Numbered from the stretch's first letter, positions 44,865 to 54,164 are shown. The stretch is 64,000 nucleotides of DNA from Methylobacterium frigidaeris (GCF_022179185.1 NZ_BPQJ01000013.1:116120-180119); one strand, 5' to 3'. The notes: generated by a model not told the origin, from the letters alone. Program-made: numbers and translations.

Positions 44865-46520
44865 ATGGCCAAAGGATCCGACCTGCTGGTGGCCGCCCTC
44901 GAGAACGAGGGCGTGGACCGGATCTTCGGCATCCCGGGCGAGGAGAATCTCGACGTCGTCGAGTCCCTGCGCTCCTCGAAGATCGAGCTGGTGCTCACCC
45001 GCCACGAGCAGGCGGCGGCCTTCATGGCGGCGACCCATGGCCGGCTGACCGGCCGGCCCGGCGTGTGCATCTCGACGCTGGGGCCCGGCGCCCTCAACTT
45101 CACGACCGGCGCGGCCTACGCCCATCTCGGCGCGATGCCGATGCTGATGCTCACCGGCCAGAAGCCGATCATGAGCGCCCGCCAGGCCCGGTTCCAGATC
45201 GTCGACGTGATCGCGGCGATGCGCCCGCTCACCAAGATGACGCGCCAGATCGTCTCCGCCGCCTCGATCCCGACCATCGTGCGCGACGCCTTCCGGGTCG
45301 CCACCGAGGAGCGGCCCGGGCCGGTCCATCTGGAGTTGCCGGAGGACATCGCCGCGGAGGAGGCCGACGTCGCCCTGGTGCCGTCGCACCCGATCGACCG
45401 GCCGGTGGCGAACCCGGCGGCGATCGAGCGCGCCGCGGCGATGATCCTGCAGGCCCGCCGCCCGCTCATCATGATCGGCGCCGCCGGCAACCGCCCGCGC
45501 CTGGTCGAGCCCCTGTCCGACTTCGTGCGCCGCACCCGGATCCCGTTCTTCAACACCCAGATGGGCAAGGGCGCGGTCACCGGCGGCTCGAACCTCTATG
45601 TCGGCACCGCCGCCCTGTCGGAGCGCGACTACGTCCACGAGGCGATCGACAGCGCCGACCTCATCCTCTCGATCGGCCACGACACCGTCGAGAAGCCGCC
45701 CTTCCTGATGGGCCGCGTCGCCGGCGGGCCCCGTGTGATCCATGTCGGCTACGTCTCGGCCAGCGTCGAGCAGGTCTTCCACCCGGATGCCGAGGTGGTG
45801 GGCGATATCGGGGCGACCGTCACGGCCCTCGCCGACCGGCTCGGCGGACGGCTCGACCCCGAGCCGTCCCTGCTCGAGATGCGCCAGCACATCCTCGCCC
45901 GCATCAACGACCGGGCCGAGGAGGACCGCTTCCCGGTGACGCCCCAGCGCCTGGTGCACGACGTGCGGGCGGTGATGCCGGAGGACGGCATCGTCTGCCT
46001 CGACAACGGCATGTACAAGATCTGGTTCGCCCGCAACTACCGCACCCACGTCGCCAACACGCTCCTCCTCGACAACGCCCTCGCGACGATGGGGGCCGGC
46101 CTGCCCTCGGCGATGATGGCCAAGCTCGTCCATCCGGAGCGCCGGGTGATGGCGGTCTGTGGCGATGGCGGGTTCATGATGAACAGCCAGGAACTCGAGA
46201 CGGCGGTGCGCCTCGGCCTCGACCTCGTGGTGCTGGTGCTCGACGACCGCGCCTACGGGATGATCCGCTGGAAGCAGGCGGTCGACCGTTTCCCCGATTA
46301 CGGCATGACCTTCGGCAACCCGGACTTCGTCACTTACGCCGAATCCTACGGCGCCAAGGGCCACCGGGTCGCGTCCGCCGACGCCCTGGCGCCGACCCTC
46401 GAGGCCGCATTCGCGGCGGGCGGGGTGCATCTCGTGGCGGTGCCGGTCGACTATTCCGAGAACACCCGGGTGCTGGTCGACGAGCTCGGCGGCCACGCCC
46501 CGCAGGTCGAGCCGGGTTAG
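44865..46520 (+). CDS. Acetolactate synthase-like ThDP enzyme (large-subunit type)
   Basis: A 551-residue ThDP enzyme. The activating glutamate is Glu48 in TRHEQAAAFMAATHGRLTG, and the cofactor motif is CGDGGFMMNSQELETAVRLGLDLVVLVLDD. The opening GVDRIFGIPGEENLDVVESL is typical of the catabolic acetolactate-synthase branch that works without a regulatory subunit. No small subunit (IlvH) is adjacent, which agrees. GAGGAG sits six bases before ATG 44865. It probably condenses pyruvate to acetolactate, but related enzymes act on other 2-oxo acids. It is followed after three bases by a membrane protein gene of unknown function. Confidence 0.82.
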   Translation: MAKGSDLLVAALENEGVDRIFGIPGEENLDVVESLRSSKIELVLTRHEQAAAFMAATHGRLTGRPGVCISTLGPGALNFTTGAAYAHLGAMPMLMLTGQKPIMSARQARFQIVDVIAAMRPLTKMTRQIVSAASIPTIVRDAFRVATEERPGPVHLELPEDIAAEEADVALVPSHPIDRPVANPAAIERAAAMILQARRPLIMIGAAGNRPRLVEPLSDFVRRTRIPFFNTQMGKGAVTGGSNLYVGTAALSERDYVHEAIDSADLILSIGHDTVEKPPFLMGRVAGGPRVIHVGYVSASVEQVFHPDAEVVGDIGATVTALADRLGGRLDPEPSLLEMRQHILARINDRAEEDRFPVTPQRLVHDVRAVMPEDGIVCLDNGMYKIWFARNYRTHVANTLLLDNALATMGAGLPSAMMAKLVHPERRVMAVCGDGGFMMNSQELETAVRLGLDLVVLVLDDRAYGMIRWKQAVDRFPDYGMTFGNPDFVTYAESYGAKGHRVASADALAPTLEAAFAAGGVHLVAVPVDYSENTRVLVDELGGHAPQVEPG

Positions 46521-46523
46521 GTC

Positions 46524-47645
46524 ATGAAGAACCCCACGTCGGATCTGCGCCGGCGCGCGGCCGGGGTGCTGCTGCTGCTCGGTGCCGCCGGCATCGCCGC
46601 CTCGGCCCCCGTTCTGCTGCCGAAGGCGAGCCAGGCCTGGCGCTTGCGCGCGGCGGCCGACGATCCGGCGGCGCTCGCCACCCTGCGCCTGGCCTCGGTC
46701 GCCGATCCTGAGCGGATCGGCGCCGGCCTCGACGCGGCAGTCGCGGCGGGCGACGACGACCTGGCACAAAGCTTCCTGGCACTGGCGGAGGAGCGGGGCG
46801 TACTGGTCTCGCCCGAGCGGCGGGCCGCCGTGACGGCGCTTGCCGAGAGCGCGCCGCGCCGGGCCCTGTCCGATGCCGCGACCGGCTTCGTCAGTGGGGA
46901 GGGGGCCGGCATGGCGGGCCTCGCCGGGGCGGTGGCGGGCGACCTCGTCGGTTACGGCGACCTGCGCGACCTGTGGCGCGAGGGCGGGCGGCTCGCCCGG
47001 GGCGAGAGCTACGACCCGCTGCTCCTCGGTCTCGCCACCGCGGGACTGGCGCTCACCAGCGCCACCATCGTGTCCCTCGGCAGCAGCGTGCCGGTCCATG
47101 CCGGCACCACCACCCTGAAGCTCGCGGCCCGCACCGGCAAGCTGTCCCGGCCGCTGGCCGCCCGGCTCACCCGCAGCGCCAGCACCGCGATCGACCGGGA
47201 GGCGTTGAGCCTCGCCACCGCGGCCGCCGGTCGGCTCGACCTCGCGGCCCTGCGGCAAGGGGCGAAAGGGGTGCTACGGCCGGGCGCGCTCCGGGAGATC
47301 CGCAGCGTGGGCGAGCAAGCGGCCCGGATCCAGGCCAAGCTCGGCGCCCGCGGCACCCTTCAGGCGCTCGCGGTCGCGGAGAATGCCGATGACCTGCGCC
47401 GGGTCGCCCGCCTGTCCGAGGGCATGGGCGGGCGCACCCGCGCGGTCCTGGCGCTGCTCGGCCGCGGCGCGCTGGTGCTGGGTTCGGGCCTCCTGGTGAT
47501 CCTGCAGAGCCTGTGGCTCGGCCTCGCCTGGTTCCTGGCTGTCGCCCTGTTCTGCCGCCGCGCCGGCACGGCTCTGGGCCGCCTGATCTGGCGCCGCCCG
47601 CGCCGGGCGCGGACATCCCCGCGCCTCGCAGGCGCGCCCGCCTGA
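46524..47645 (+). CDS. Uncharacterised membrane protein
   Basis: A 373-residue protein not assigned to a family. It has an N-terminal hydrophobic segment (AAGVLLLLGAAGIAASAPVLL, about residues 12-32), a central Ala/Gly-rich hydrophobic stretch (GLATAGLALTSATIVSLGS), and a strong C-terminal pair (ALLGRGALVLGSGLLVILQSLWLGLAWFLAVALF), ending in a basic Arg-rich tail. Between them are amphipathic helical regions. It starts three bases after the acetolactate-synthase-like stop, so the two are probably co-expressed. A role as an anchor, channel or stress protein is possible, with no specific motif to decide. Confidence 0.7.
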   Translation: MKNPTSDLRRRAAGVLLLLGAAGIAASAPVLLPKASQAWRLRAAADDPAALATLRLASVADPERIGAGLDAAVAAGDDDLAQSFLALAEERGVLVSPERRAAVTALAESAPRRALSDAATGFVSGEGAGMAGLAGAVAGDLVGYGDLRDLWREGGRLARGESYDPLLLGLATAGLALTSATIVSLGSSVPVHAGTTTLKLAARTGKLSRPLAARLTRSASTAIDREALSLATAAAGRLDLAALRQGAKGVLRPGALREIRSVGEQAARIQAKLGARGTLQALAVAENADDLRRVARLSEGMGGRTRAVLALLGRGALVLGSGLLVILQSLWLGLAWFLAVALFCRRAGTALGRLIWRRPRRARTSPRLAGAPA

Positions 47646-48209
47646 CCTCACCGATCAGGCCGCCGGGCCGCATCGTCGTCTCGCCGCAGTGCAGCGAGAG
47701 CGGAAATTCCCATGTGGTGGCCCTCGCCGCGAAGACTACCACATTCCGCTGCGTTCATCGCCGATCGACTCCCTGGACCGCCAGCCCTCGTCTCTGCACA
47801 TCCGGACGCGATCCAGAAACCGGGTCAATTGGATGTCCTTTGGCGGGCCTCGACGACCGCGCCTGCGCCGATAATCGGCGTTCGACCTCTGAGAGGCGCG
47901 CAGCCCCCCTTCGAAAGGATGATACCAATCTCGGCCGCAGCCCGACCATCGATACCAGACACAAGCATCCGGAATCGCCCGCATCAATCTTGTCCGATTT
48001 AATCTCGGCGATGAAACAGCGATAATCAGTCTTGTGCCGCAGAGGTTTTGGTACTTATATGGCTTCAGGCGGGTTGCGGCCCGCTCGATCGCGGAGTTTT
48101 GCCGGGGGGCGACGATGCACGCGTGCAGATGGGGCGGACGCGTTCGGGGCGGCAGCGCGCGAACGGATGACGGGCGGCGGCGCAGCCGCTTGACCGGAAC
48201 CACCGCTCC
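47646..48209. other. Intergenic region, lower GC, no gene seen
   Basis: These 564 bases hold no frame that looks coding. The stretch 47985-48065 is clearly richer in A and T than the rest and contains a sigma-70-like promoter (see 48032-48060). Short open frames here have shadow-like composition. Confidence 0.45.
48032..48060 (+). promoter_or_regulatory. Candidate sigma-70 promoter upstream of the LuxR gene
   Basis: TTGTGC at 48032-48037 and TTATAT at 48055-48060 are separated by exactly 17 bases, within the most AT-rich patch of the area. The regulator gene begins 150 bases downstream. The boxes match the consensus at four of six positions in each. Confidence 0.45.
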
Positions 48210-48884
48210 GTGACCGCCTGGCAGCCGGCGGCGGCGGCCGCCCTCGACGCGCTCGCCCTCGCGGTGCTGGTGGTCGACCGGCAGGGGCACATCCTCCACG
48301 CGAACCGGGAGGCGGCGGACCTCCTCGAACGTCCCGACGGGGCCTTGTCGGGCCAGCACGCGAGCGGCGGTTGCCTCGGAGCGCGACAGGCGGAGGGCCG
48401 TTCGCGGCTCCACGCCCTGATCCAGGCGGCCTGCGACGGGCGGTCCGGGGACGCCGGCGGCTTCCTCCAGCTCGAGAGCGGCGGCCCGGACGAGCCGGGC
48501 GTCTCGGTCTGCGTCTCGCCCCTCGTCGATGCCGCGGCGCCGGGCCGGGCGGTGGTGGTGGCCCGCCTGCTGCGGGCGCAGGGGCGGATCGAGGTGCAGC
48601 TGCGCACCCTGTTCGGGCTCACCCGGGCGGAGGCGCAGGTCGGCGCGGCGCTCGCCCGCGGCGGCTGCCTCGCCGAGATCGCCGCGGAACTCGGCATCAG
48701 CGTCACCACGGCGCGCACCCACGTCGCCCGCATCTTCCTGAAGACCGGCACCCGGCAGCAGAGCCAGCTTGTCGCCCTGGTGGCGGCGGTGCAGTTGCCG
48801 GTGGCGTGCGGCGCTAGCGAGGCGGCGCCGGTTCCGGCTCACGCCCTCAGATCGCCGGCTCAGGCCCTGAGATCGAGCCGGTAG
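48210..48884 (+). CDS. LuxR family transcriptional regulator with PAS-like domain
   Basis: A 224-residue regulator. The N-terminal half resembles a PAS fold (ALAVLVVDRQGHILHANREAADLL). The C-terminal LuxR helix-turn-helix is LTRAEAQVGAALARGGCLAEIAAELGISVTTARTHVARIFLKTGT at about residues 140-185. It starts at a GTG (48210) without a strong ribosome site. Longer relatives have another 100 or more residues before the PAS part, so this may be a short form. The frameshifted copy at 7446-8005 is its closest relative in the window. Its last 25 bases overlap the convergent GntR gene. Confidence 0.72.
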   Translation: MTAWQPAAAAALDALALAVLVVDRQGHILHANREAADLLERPDGALSGQHASGGCLGARQAEGRSRLHALIQAACDGRSGDAGGFLQLESGGPDEPGVSVCVSPLVDAAAPGRAVVVARLLRAQGRIEVQLRTLFGLTRAEAQVGAALARGGCLAEIAAELGISVTTARTHVARIFLKTGTRQQSQLVALVAAVQLPVACGASEAAPVPAHALRSPAQALRSSR

Positions 48885-49639
48885 GCGTAGGCGTCGCCGC
48901 GAAACAGGCCCTCGACGTACTCGATCATCCGGTCGTCGCGGGCGTAGGAGCGGCGCTTGATCAGGAGGCAGGGCAGGGGCTGGGTGAAGCCGAACACCGC
49001 GCACTCGGTCTCGTCCGGCGTCGCTGCCTCGATGGTCTGGCGGCACCGCACCAGGGCCGCCCCGTGAGCGCCGAGGAACGCGTAGACCGAGCCGTCGAGG
49101 TCGCCCTCGGCCAGCGCCGGCACCGCCGTGAGGTCGTACCACGCCACCTCCCGCGACAGCGGCATGCCGTCGCCGCAGCGGATGCGGACCAGCTTCAGGA
49201 ACGGCGCCGTCGAGGGCAGGCCGAACAGCGAGGCGATCGAGCGGTCCTGGACCACGCGGCGCTCGACGATCCGCGTCGAGGGCACGCGGCCGAGCTCCTG
49301 CATCTCCTCGGTGAAGCCCTTGAGCCGGTCCATGCCCGGGCTGAGCCGGGTGCGCCCGGCCGCGACGATGAAGCCGTGCCGGCCATGGGCGGTGAGGTAA
49401 TGCTGCCGGCGCAGGGAATCGTAGCAGCGCTGCACCGTGGTGCGGCTGACGCCCAGCGCCTCAGCGAAGGGGCGCTCGGCCGGCAGCGTCGTGCCACCCG
49501 CCACCGTCCCGTCCTCGATCAGCGCGCGCAGCTGCTCTTCCAGCTGCTGATAGAGCGGCTTCGCGGTATCGTGGCGCAACCGCACCAGACTCGTCAGGGC
49601 AGGATGGCCCGGGCCGGGCCCGGACGGGTGATCGGGCAT
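48860..49639 (-). CDS. GntR family regulator, HutC/UTRA type
   Basis: A 259-residue regulator. The GntR winged helix (about residues 25-95) shows LYQQLEEQLRALIEDGTVAGGTTLPAERPFAEALGVSRTTVQRCYDSL. The UTRA effector domain follows (SLFGLPSTAPFLKLVRIRCGDGMPLSREVAWYDL and FGFTQPLPCLLIKRRSYARDDRMIEYVEGLFRGDAYAYRLDL). UTRA regulators sense sugars, phosphosugars or histidine-type ligands. It is divergent from a PfkB kinase gene with 65 bases between starts, so it likely controls that sugar-kinase gene. Confidence 0.88.
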   Translation of the reverse strand: MPDHPSGPGPGHPALTSLVRLRHDTAKPLYQQLEEQLRALIEDGTVAGGTTLPAERPFAEALGVSRTTVQRCYDSLRRQHYLTAHGRHGFIVAAGRTRLSPGMDRLKGFTEEMQELGRVPSTRIVERRVVQDRSIASLFGLPSTAPFLKLVRIRCGDGMPLSREVAWYDLTAVPALAEGDLDGSVYAFLGAHGAALVRCRQTIEAATPDETECAVFGFTQPLPCLLIKRRSYARDDRMIEYVEGLFRGDAYAYRLDLRA

Positions 49640-49704
49640 CGGCGGATCAGCCGATGCGGCGGCCGCGCAGCGGCGCGGCGTGAGCGACCGGATGGAGGGG
49701 GGGC

Positions 49705-50679
49705 ATGAGCGTCGAGATCAACGTCGACATGGCGGCCAGTCCGGCTCTCTTCGTCCTCGGAAGCTTCGTGGTCGCCTGTTCTGCCACGGTTGAACGCCTG
49801 CCGCGAGCGGGCGAATCACTGCAGGCACAGGCTTTCCTGGTCGAACCGGGCGGCAAGGGCCTCAATCTCGCGGTCGGGGCGCGGCGCCTCGGCGCCGTCG
49901 TCGATGGCCTTCTGGCGATCGGTGACGACGCCCTGGCAGCGCTCGCCGAGCCGGCCCTGGAGCGCGCCGGCCTGTCCGCCGCGATGCTGCGCCGCGTCCC
50001 CGGCCCGACCGGCGCCGGCATCGGCTTCACCGATGCCTTCGGCGAGAACTGCCTCGCCGTGCATCCCGGCGCCAATGCCCGGCTCGGGGCGGCGGAGGTG
50101 CGGGCGACGGCGGAGCGGATCGCCGGGAGCGCCCTCGTCCTGGCGCAGTTCGAGGTTGGCGACGACGCGGTGGCGGAGACGTTCCGGATCGCCCGCGCGG
50201 CGGGGGTGCAAACCCTGCTCAATCCCTCGCCGTTCCGGATGCCGTCGCCGGGGATCCTGGCCGATACCGCGATCCTGGTCGTCAACGCAGTCGAGTCGGC
50301 GGCGTTCGGCGCCGCCTTGGGCATACCCGTCCCCTGCGGCGCGGCCGAGCCCTCCGGCTTCGAGGTCCTGGCAAGCGCGATTCTCGCCCGCGGGCCGGAT
50401 CTCGTCGTGGTCACCCTCGGGGCATCCGGAGCGCTCGCCTTCCAGGCCGGTCGTCCCGCCCTGGTCCAGCCCGCCTTCCCCGTCGCGGCCGTCGATACGC
50501 TCGGGGCCGGCGACGCCTTCACGGCGGGTCTCGCCGTCGGTCTGGCCGGGGGGCGCCCGCTTCCCGAATGCCTGCGCATCGCCGCGTCCTGCGGCGCCTG
50601 CGTGGTTCGCCACAAGGGCGTGTTCGACGCCCTGCCGGACCGCGCCGCCCTCGCGGCCCTGCTCGCCGGAGTGGCGTGA
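49705..50679 (+). CDS. PfkB family carbohydrate kinase (ribokinase-like)
   Basis: A 324-residue cytoplasmic sugar kinase. The substrate-site glycine pair is in LVEPGGKGLNLAVGARRLGA, and the catalytic motif is VDTLGAGDAFTAGLAVGLAGG with the Asp base at about residue 270. The tail ACVVRHKGVFDALPDRAAL follows. The overall form is nearest to ribokinase. The substrate is likely a pentose or a related sugar, fed by an importer elsewhere. It is divergent from the UTRA regulator. Confidence 0.85.
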   Translation: MSVEINVDMAASPALFVLGSFVVACSATVERLPRAGESLQAQAFLVEPGGKGLNLAVGARRLGAVVDGLLAIGDDALAALAEPALERAGLSAAMLRRVPGPTGAGIGFTDAFGENCLAVHPGANARLGAAEVRATAERIAGSALVLAQFEVGDDAVAETFRIARAAGVQTLLNPSPFRMPSPGILADTAILVVNAVESAAFGAALGIPVPCGAAEPSGFEVLASAILARGPDLVVVTLGASGALAFQAGRPALVQPAFPVAAVDTLGAGDAFTAGLAVGLAGGRPLPECLRIAASCGACVVRHKGVFDALPDRAALAALLAGVA

Positions 50680-50725
50680 GGCGCCATGCGCGAATGGTTG
50701 TGTTCCGAGAACCGGAGGTTTTGCC

Positions 50726-50818
50726 CTACGTGAACAGCCCGGCGAGCAGGCTGCCGAGCATCGCGACCGTCGCGAGAGTCACGATGAACCGGATGTCGTC
50801 GAGTCTTTCCCTGATCAT
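50726..50818 (-). CDS. 30-residue membrane protein
   Basis: A very short gene read from the ATG at 50818, with a perfect AAGGAGG seven bases upstream. The product begins MIRERLDDIRF and continues into one hydrophobic helix (FIVTLATVAMLGSLLAGLF, residues 11-29). A charged start followed by a single membrane helix is typical of small bacterial membrane proteins. The strong ribosome site is the main reason to believe it is translated. Function unknown. It lies downstream of the candidate small RNA, on the same strand. Confidence 0.65.
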   Translation of the reverse strand: MIRERLDDIRFIVTLATVAMLGSLLAGLFT

Positions 50819-51041
50819 CGCCGAGCCTCCTTCGCCGCGTGACCGGGCAACGTGTAGGGCCGGGGGCGGCGCTGCGCCGTGCGCATCCGCACCTTTGCTT
50901 GATGGATGGTGAATGACGCCGATCCAGGATTGACAAGCTCCGGCCGCGCTCGGTGCAAGGCCCTGCACGGCTATGCGCTTCAGCGTGAAGCTGACATTGG
51001 CCGTGCCAGCTTGAGCGTTGACAGACCGCCTCGTACCTAAG

Positions 51042-51069
51042 AAAAAGGGCCACACGCGAGGTGCGGCCC
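51042..51069 (-). terminator. Rho-independent terminator of the candidate small RNA
   Basis: On the minus strand GGGCCGCACC...GTGTGGCCC forms a GC-rich stem and is followed by TTTTTCTT. It is the clearest intrinsic terminator in the window. Its transcript must come from the right, where no protein gene on the minus strand lies before trpC, more than 1 kb away behind a convergent gene. Confidence 0.75.
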
Positions 51070-51172
51070 AAGTCTAGGGAGGAAACGCCCAAAGAGGGCA
51101 GCAACGCCGCGACGCCATCGCCGCGTTGCCACTCAATAGCTAAGCCCTGCCGGCTGCGCTGGCAAGGGCTGT
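51042..51172 (-). ncRNA. Candidate structured small RNA with intrinsic terminator
   Basis: Read on the minus strand, about 130 bases form three successive hairpins. The first is AGCCCTTGCC...GGCAGGGCT (51143-51170), the second a near-perfect CAACGCGGCGA...TCGCGGCGTTG, and the last is the terminator stem followed by TTTTT. Between the second and third lies GTTTCCTCCCTAG, an exposed CCUCCC that is complementary to ribosome-binding sites. No coding potential is seen. The compact structure and strong terminator suggest an independent small RNA. I do not recognise a named family. Confidence 0.55.
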
Positions 51173-51309
51173 CTCGCGTCTTGTGGCATCCGCGACGCAG
51201 GTGATGCCTCCGCGCAACGCTTCGGTGACGCAGAAGTCGCGGCACTCGGGCCCGGCTCTCACCTGCCGCGTTTCGCTCTCGCCGTCGAAATCCGCAGGAG
51301 GCCGCCGCG

Positions 51310-52224
51310 ATGATGCCGACCGAACCCGTGACGCGGCGAATCCCGGTCCGCGGCCTGACCCTGAGCATCGCCGAGGCCGGCCCGGCGGACGGGCCGCTCA
51401 CCGTGCTGCTGCACGGCTTTCCCGAGACCTGGTGGGGCTGGCGGCACCAGATCGGCCCGCTGGCGGGTGCCGGCCTGCGGGTGGTGGCGCCCGACCAGCG
51501 CGGCTACGGCCTGTCGAGCCGGCCGGATGGGATCGCGGCCTACCATCTCGACCGCCTCGCCGATGACGTGATCGGCCTCGCCGACGCCCTTGAGCAAGAT
51601 ACTGGGCAAGTTACCGGGCGAGCGCGCTTCCGCCTCGTCGGGCACGATTGGGGCGGCCTCGTCGCCTGGTGGGTGGCGTCGCGCCATCCCGAGCGCGTGG
51701 AGCGCGTGGCGATCCTCAACGCGCCGCATCCGGACGTGTTCGGCGCCTATGCCCGCCGTCACCCGAGCCAGATGGTGCGGAGCTTCTATGTCGGGCTGTT
51801 CCAGCTCCCCGGGCTGCCCGAGGCGCTGCTGCGTGCCGGCGACTGCGCCGCGCTCCGCCGTGCGCTCACGAATTCGAGCCGGCCCGGCGCCTTCTCGCCC
51901 CACGACCTCGACCTCTACGCCGCCGCCTGGCGCCGGCCCGGCGCCATCACCACGATGCTGAACTGGTACCGGGCCCTGCGCCTGCCCCGGGAGCCGGCGC
52001 CGGGGCCGATCCGGCCGCCGGTCCTGGTGCTCTGGGGCGAGCGCGACACGGCGCTCGAACGCGGCCTCGCCGCCGCGAGCCTGCGCCTCTGCGCGCAAGG
52101 GACGGTGCGATACTTCCCTAACGCCACCCACTGGCTCCAGCACGAGGAGCCGCAAGCGGTGAACGCGACCCTGGTCGGGTTCCTGACCGCCGAAGGACCC
52201 GACCAGCGTCCCGGTCAGGCCTGA
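51310..52224 (+). CDS. Alpha/beta hydrolase, epoxide-hydrolase-like
   Basis: A 304-residue alpha/beta hydrolase. The oxyanion motif is [12 protein letters not shown]. The nucleophile elbow is [13 protein letters not shown] with Asp (not Ser) as nucleophile, as in soluble epoxide hydrolases and dehalogenases. The catalytic His is in [13 protein letters not shown] near the C terminus. The cap-domain segment [17 protein letters not shown] is typical of epoxide hydrolases. A start at 51310 or three bases later is equally possible. Its end overlaps the convergent trpC by 10 bases. Substrate unknown. Confidence 0.84.
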   Translation: MMPTEPVTRRIPVRGLTLSIAEAGPADGPLTVLLHGFPETWWGWRHQIGPLAGAGLRVVAPDQRGYGLSSRPDGIAAYHLDRLADDVIGLADALEQDTGQVTGRARFRLVGHDWGGLVAWWVASRHPERVERVAILNAPHPDVFGAYARRHPSQMVRSFYVGLFQLPGLPEALLRAGDCAALRRALTNSSRPGAFSPHDLDLYAAAWRRPGAITTMLNWYRALRLPREPAPGPIRPPVLVLWGERDTALERGLAAASLRLCAQGTVRYFPNATHWLQHEEPQAVNATLVGFLTAEGPDQRPGQA

Positions 52225-53078
52225 TCGCCGAGCAGCAGCCGCTTCGTCGCCGCCGTCACGTCGTCCTGTCGCATCAGGCTCTCGCCGACCAGCAGCGTGC
52301 GGATGCCGGCCTTGCCCAGAATCTGCGCGTCGGCGTGGCTGCCGATGCCGCTCTCGCCGACCAGGATCCGGTCCGGCGGCACCAGCGGGCTCAGGCGCAC
52401 AGCGTTGTCGAGGGAGACCTTGAAGGTGCGCAAGTCGCGGTTGTTGACGCCGATGAGTCGCGTGCCGAGGGGCAGGGCGCGGGCCAGCTCCGCCTCGTCA
52501 TGCACCTCGACCAGCACGTCCATGCCGAGGTCGTGGGCGGTCTCGACCAGCGCCGAGGCCTCCTCGTCGTCGAGGCTCGCCATGATGACCAGGATGCAGT
52601 CCGCCCCCCAGGCCCGTGCCTCGACCACCTGATAGGGCTCGAACAGGAAGTCCTTGCGCAGGACCGGCAGGGAGCAGGCGGCGCGGGCCGCCGTCAGGTA
52701 TTCGGGCTTGCCCTTGAACGAGGGCTCGTCGGTGAGCACCGACAGGCAGGTGGCGCCGCCCGCCTCGTAGGCGCGGGCGAGCGTCGGCGGGTCGAAATCC
52801 TCGCGGATCAGGCCGCGGGACGGCGAGGCCTTCTTGATCTCGGCGATCAGCGCGAAGCGATCCTGTGCGACGTGCGCCGCGATCGCGTCGGCGAAGCCGC
52901 GTGGCGGATCGGCCTTCGCGGCGCGCTTCTCCAGTTCGGCGAGCGGCACGCGCAGCTTCGCCGCGGCGATCTCGCGCCGCTTGTAGGCCTCGATATGGGC
53001 GAGCACGTCGGCCGGGCGCGGCCGGGCCTCGCCGTCGGGAGACGTCGAGTCCTGAGACGTCGTATCGGTGTCGGACAA
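52215..53078 (-). CDS. trpC: Indole-3-glycerol-phosphate synthase
   Basis: A 287-residue TIM-barrel enzyme of tryptophan synthesis; it cyclises carboxyphenylamino-deoxyribulose phosphate. Catalytic parts are in place: [70 protein letters not shown] and ESGIGSHAD. It starts at a rare TTG (53078) with GGAGG about eight bases upstream. An N-terminal extension of about 25 residues rich in Asp, Ser and Thr precedes the normal beginning. It is the last gene of trpG-trpD-trpC. Confidence 0.95.
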   Translation of the reverse strand: MSDTDTTSQDSTSPDGEARPRPADVLAHIEAYKRREIAAAKLRVPLAELEKRAAKADPPRGFADAIAAHVAQDRFALIAEIKKASPSRGLIREDFDPPTLARAYEAGGATCLSVLTDEPSFKGKPEYLTAARAACSLPVLRKDFLFEPYQVVEARAWGADCILVIMASLDDEEASALVETAHDLGMDVLVEVHDEAELARALPLGTRLIGVNNRDLRTFKVSLDNAVRLSPLVPPDRILVGESGIGSHADAQILGKAGIRTLLVGESLMRQDDVTAATKRLLLGDQA

Positions 53079-53150
53079 GGCCGTGTCCTCCCCTCGGGAG
53101 CGTGTCGGGGGTCTTGAGCGAGTGTCGGGATCCGCCGCGAGGCGGGGTGC

Positions 53151-54164
53151 TCACGCGTTGGAGACGACCGCCAGGCGCTCCAGGACCGCCCTGGCCGCGC
53201 CGGTGTCGATCGCCTGGGCGGCGCGCGTCACGCCGTCCTGCAGGCTGACAACGCGCCCGGCGACCATCAGGGCCGCCGCGGCATTCAGCACGCCGATGTC
53301 GCGGTAGGGCGTATGGGCGCCGCCGAGCACCTCGCGCAACGCGCTCGCATTGTGCGCGGGATCGCCGCCGCGCAGCTCCTCGGGTTGGGCGAGGCGCAGG
53401 CCCAGCTCCCGCGGGTCGATGGTGAAGCGGCGGATCGCGCCGTCCTCCAGCGCCACCACGGCGGTCGGGCCGGTGGTGGTGATCTCGTCGAGCCCGTCCG
53501 AGCCGTGGACGGTCCAGACCCGGCGGCTGCCGAGCTCGGCCAGCACCCGCGTCATCGGCTCGGCGAGCGACGGCGCGTAGACGCCGAGCAGCTGCGCCGA
53601 CACCCCGGCCGGGTTGCAAAGGGGTCCCAGCACGTTGAACAGCGTCCGCGTGCCGATCTCGACCCGGACGGGTGCCACGTGGCGCATCGAGGCGTGGTGC
53701 GACTGGGCGAACATGAAGCACAGTCCCGCCTCGCCGAGGCAGCGGGCGAGGTGGTCCGGGGTCAGGCCGATGCCGACGCCGAGCGCCGAGAGCACGTCGG
53801 CGGCGCCGGAGCGGGACGAGGCGGCGCGGTTGCCGTGCTTGGCCACCGGCACGCCGCAGGCGGCGGTGACGATCGCCGCGAGGGTCGAGACGTTGTAGCT
53901 GCCCGAATGGTCGCCGCCGGTGCCGACGATGTCGATCGCGCCCTCCGGCGCCGCGACACGGGTCATGCGCTCGCGGAGCGCCCCGGCGGCGCCCGTGATC
54001 TCGTCCAGAGCCTCACCGCGGACGTGCAACGCCATCAGGAAGGCGCCGGCCTGGGCGTGCGTCACCTCGCCGGAGAGCAGGTGGTCGAAGGCGCGGCGCG
54101 CCTCCTCGCGCGTCAGCGCGGCGCCCGTGGCGACCTTCGCCAGGTAGGGCTTGAACGAGTCCAT
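53151..54164 (-). CDS. trpD: Anthranilate phosphoribosyltransferase
   Basis: A 337-residue enzyme that attaches phosphoribose to anthranilate. The PRPP-binding motif is IVGTGGDHSGSYNVSTLAA. Further family features are AKHGNRAASSRSGAADVLSALG, FMFAQSHHASMRHVAPVRVEIGTRTLFNVLGPLCNPA and VWTVHGSDGLDEI. It follows trpG by 44 bases and precedes trpC by 72. Length matches the family. Confidence 0.95.
   Translation of the reverse strand: MDSFKPYLAKVATGAALTREEARRAFDHLLSGEVTHAQAGAFLMALHVRGEALDEITGAAGALRERMTRVAAPEGAIDIVGTGGDHSGSYNVSTLAAIVTAACGVPVAKHGNRAASSRSGAADVLSALGVGIGLTPDHLARCLGEAGLCFMFAQSHHASMRHVAPVRVEIGTRTLFNVLGPLCNPAGVSAQLLGVYAPSLAEPMTRVLAELGSRRVWTVHGSDGLDEITTTGPTAVVALEDGAIRRFTIDPRELGLRLAQPEELRGGDPAHNASALREVLGGAHTPYRDIGVLNAAAALMVAGRVVSLQDGVTRAAQAIDTGAARAVLERLAVVSNA

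Noticed and set aside
47646..48209. Several short open frames before the LuxR gene
   Set aside because: None has a ribosome site, plausible composition or protein-like pattern. The region is better read as a promoter region.
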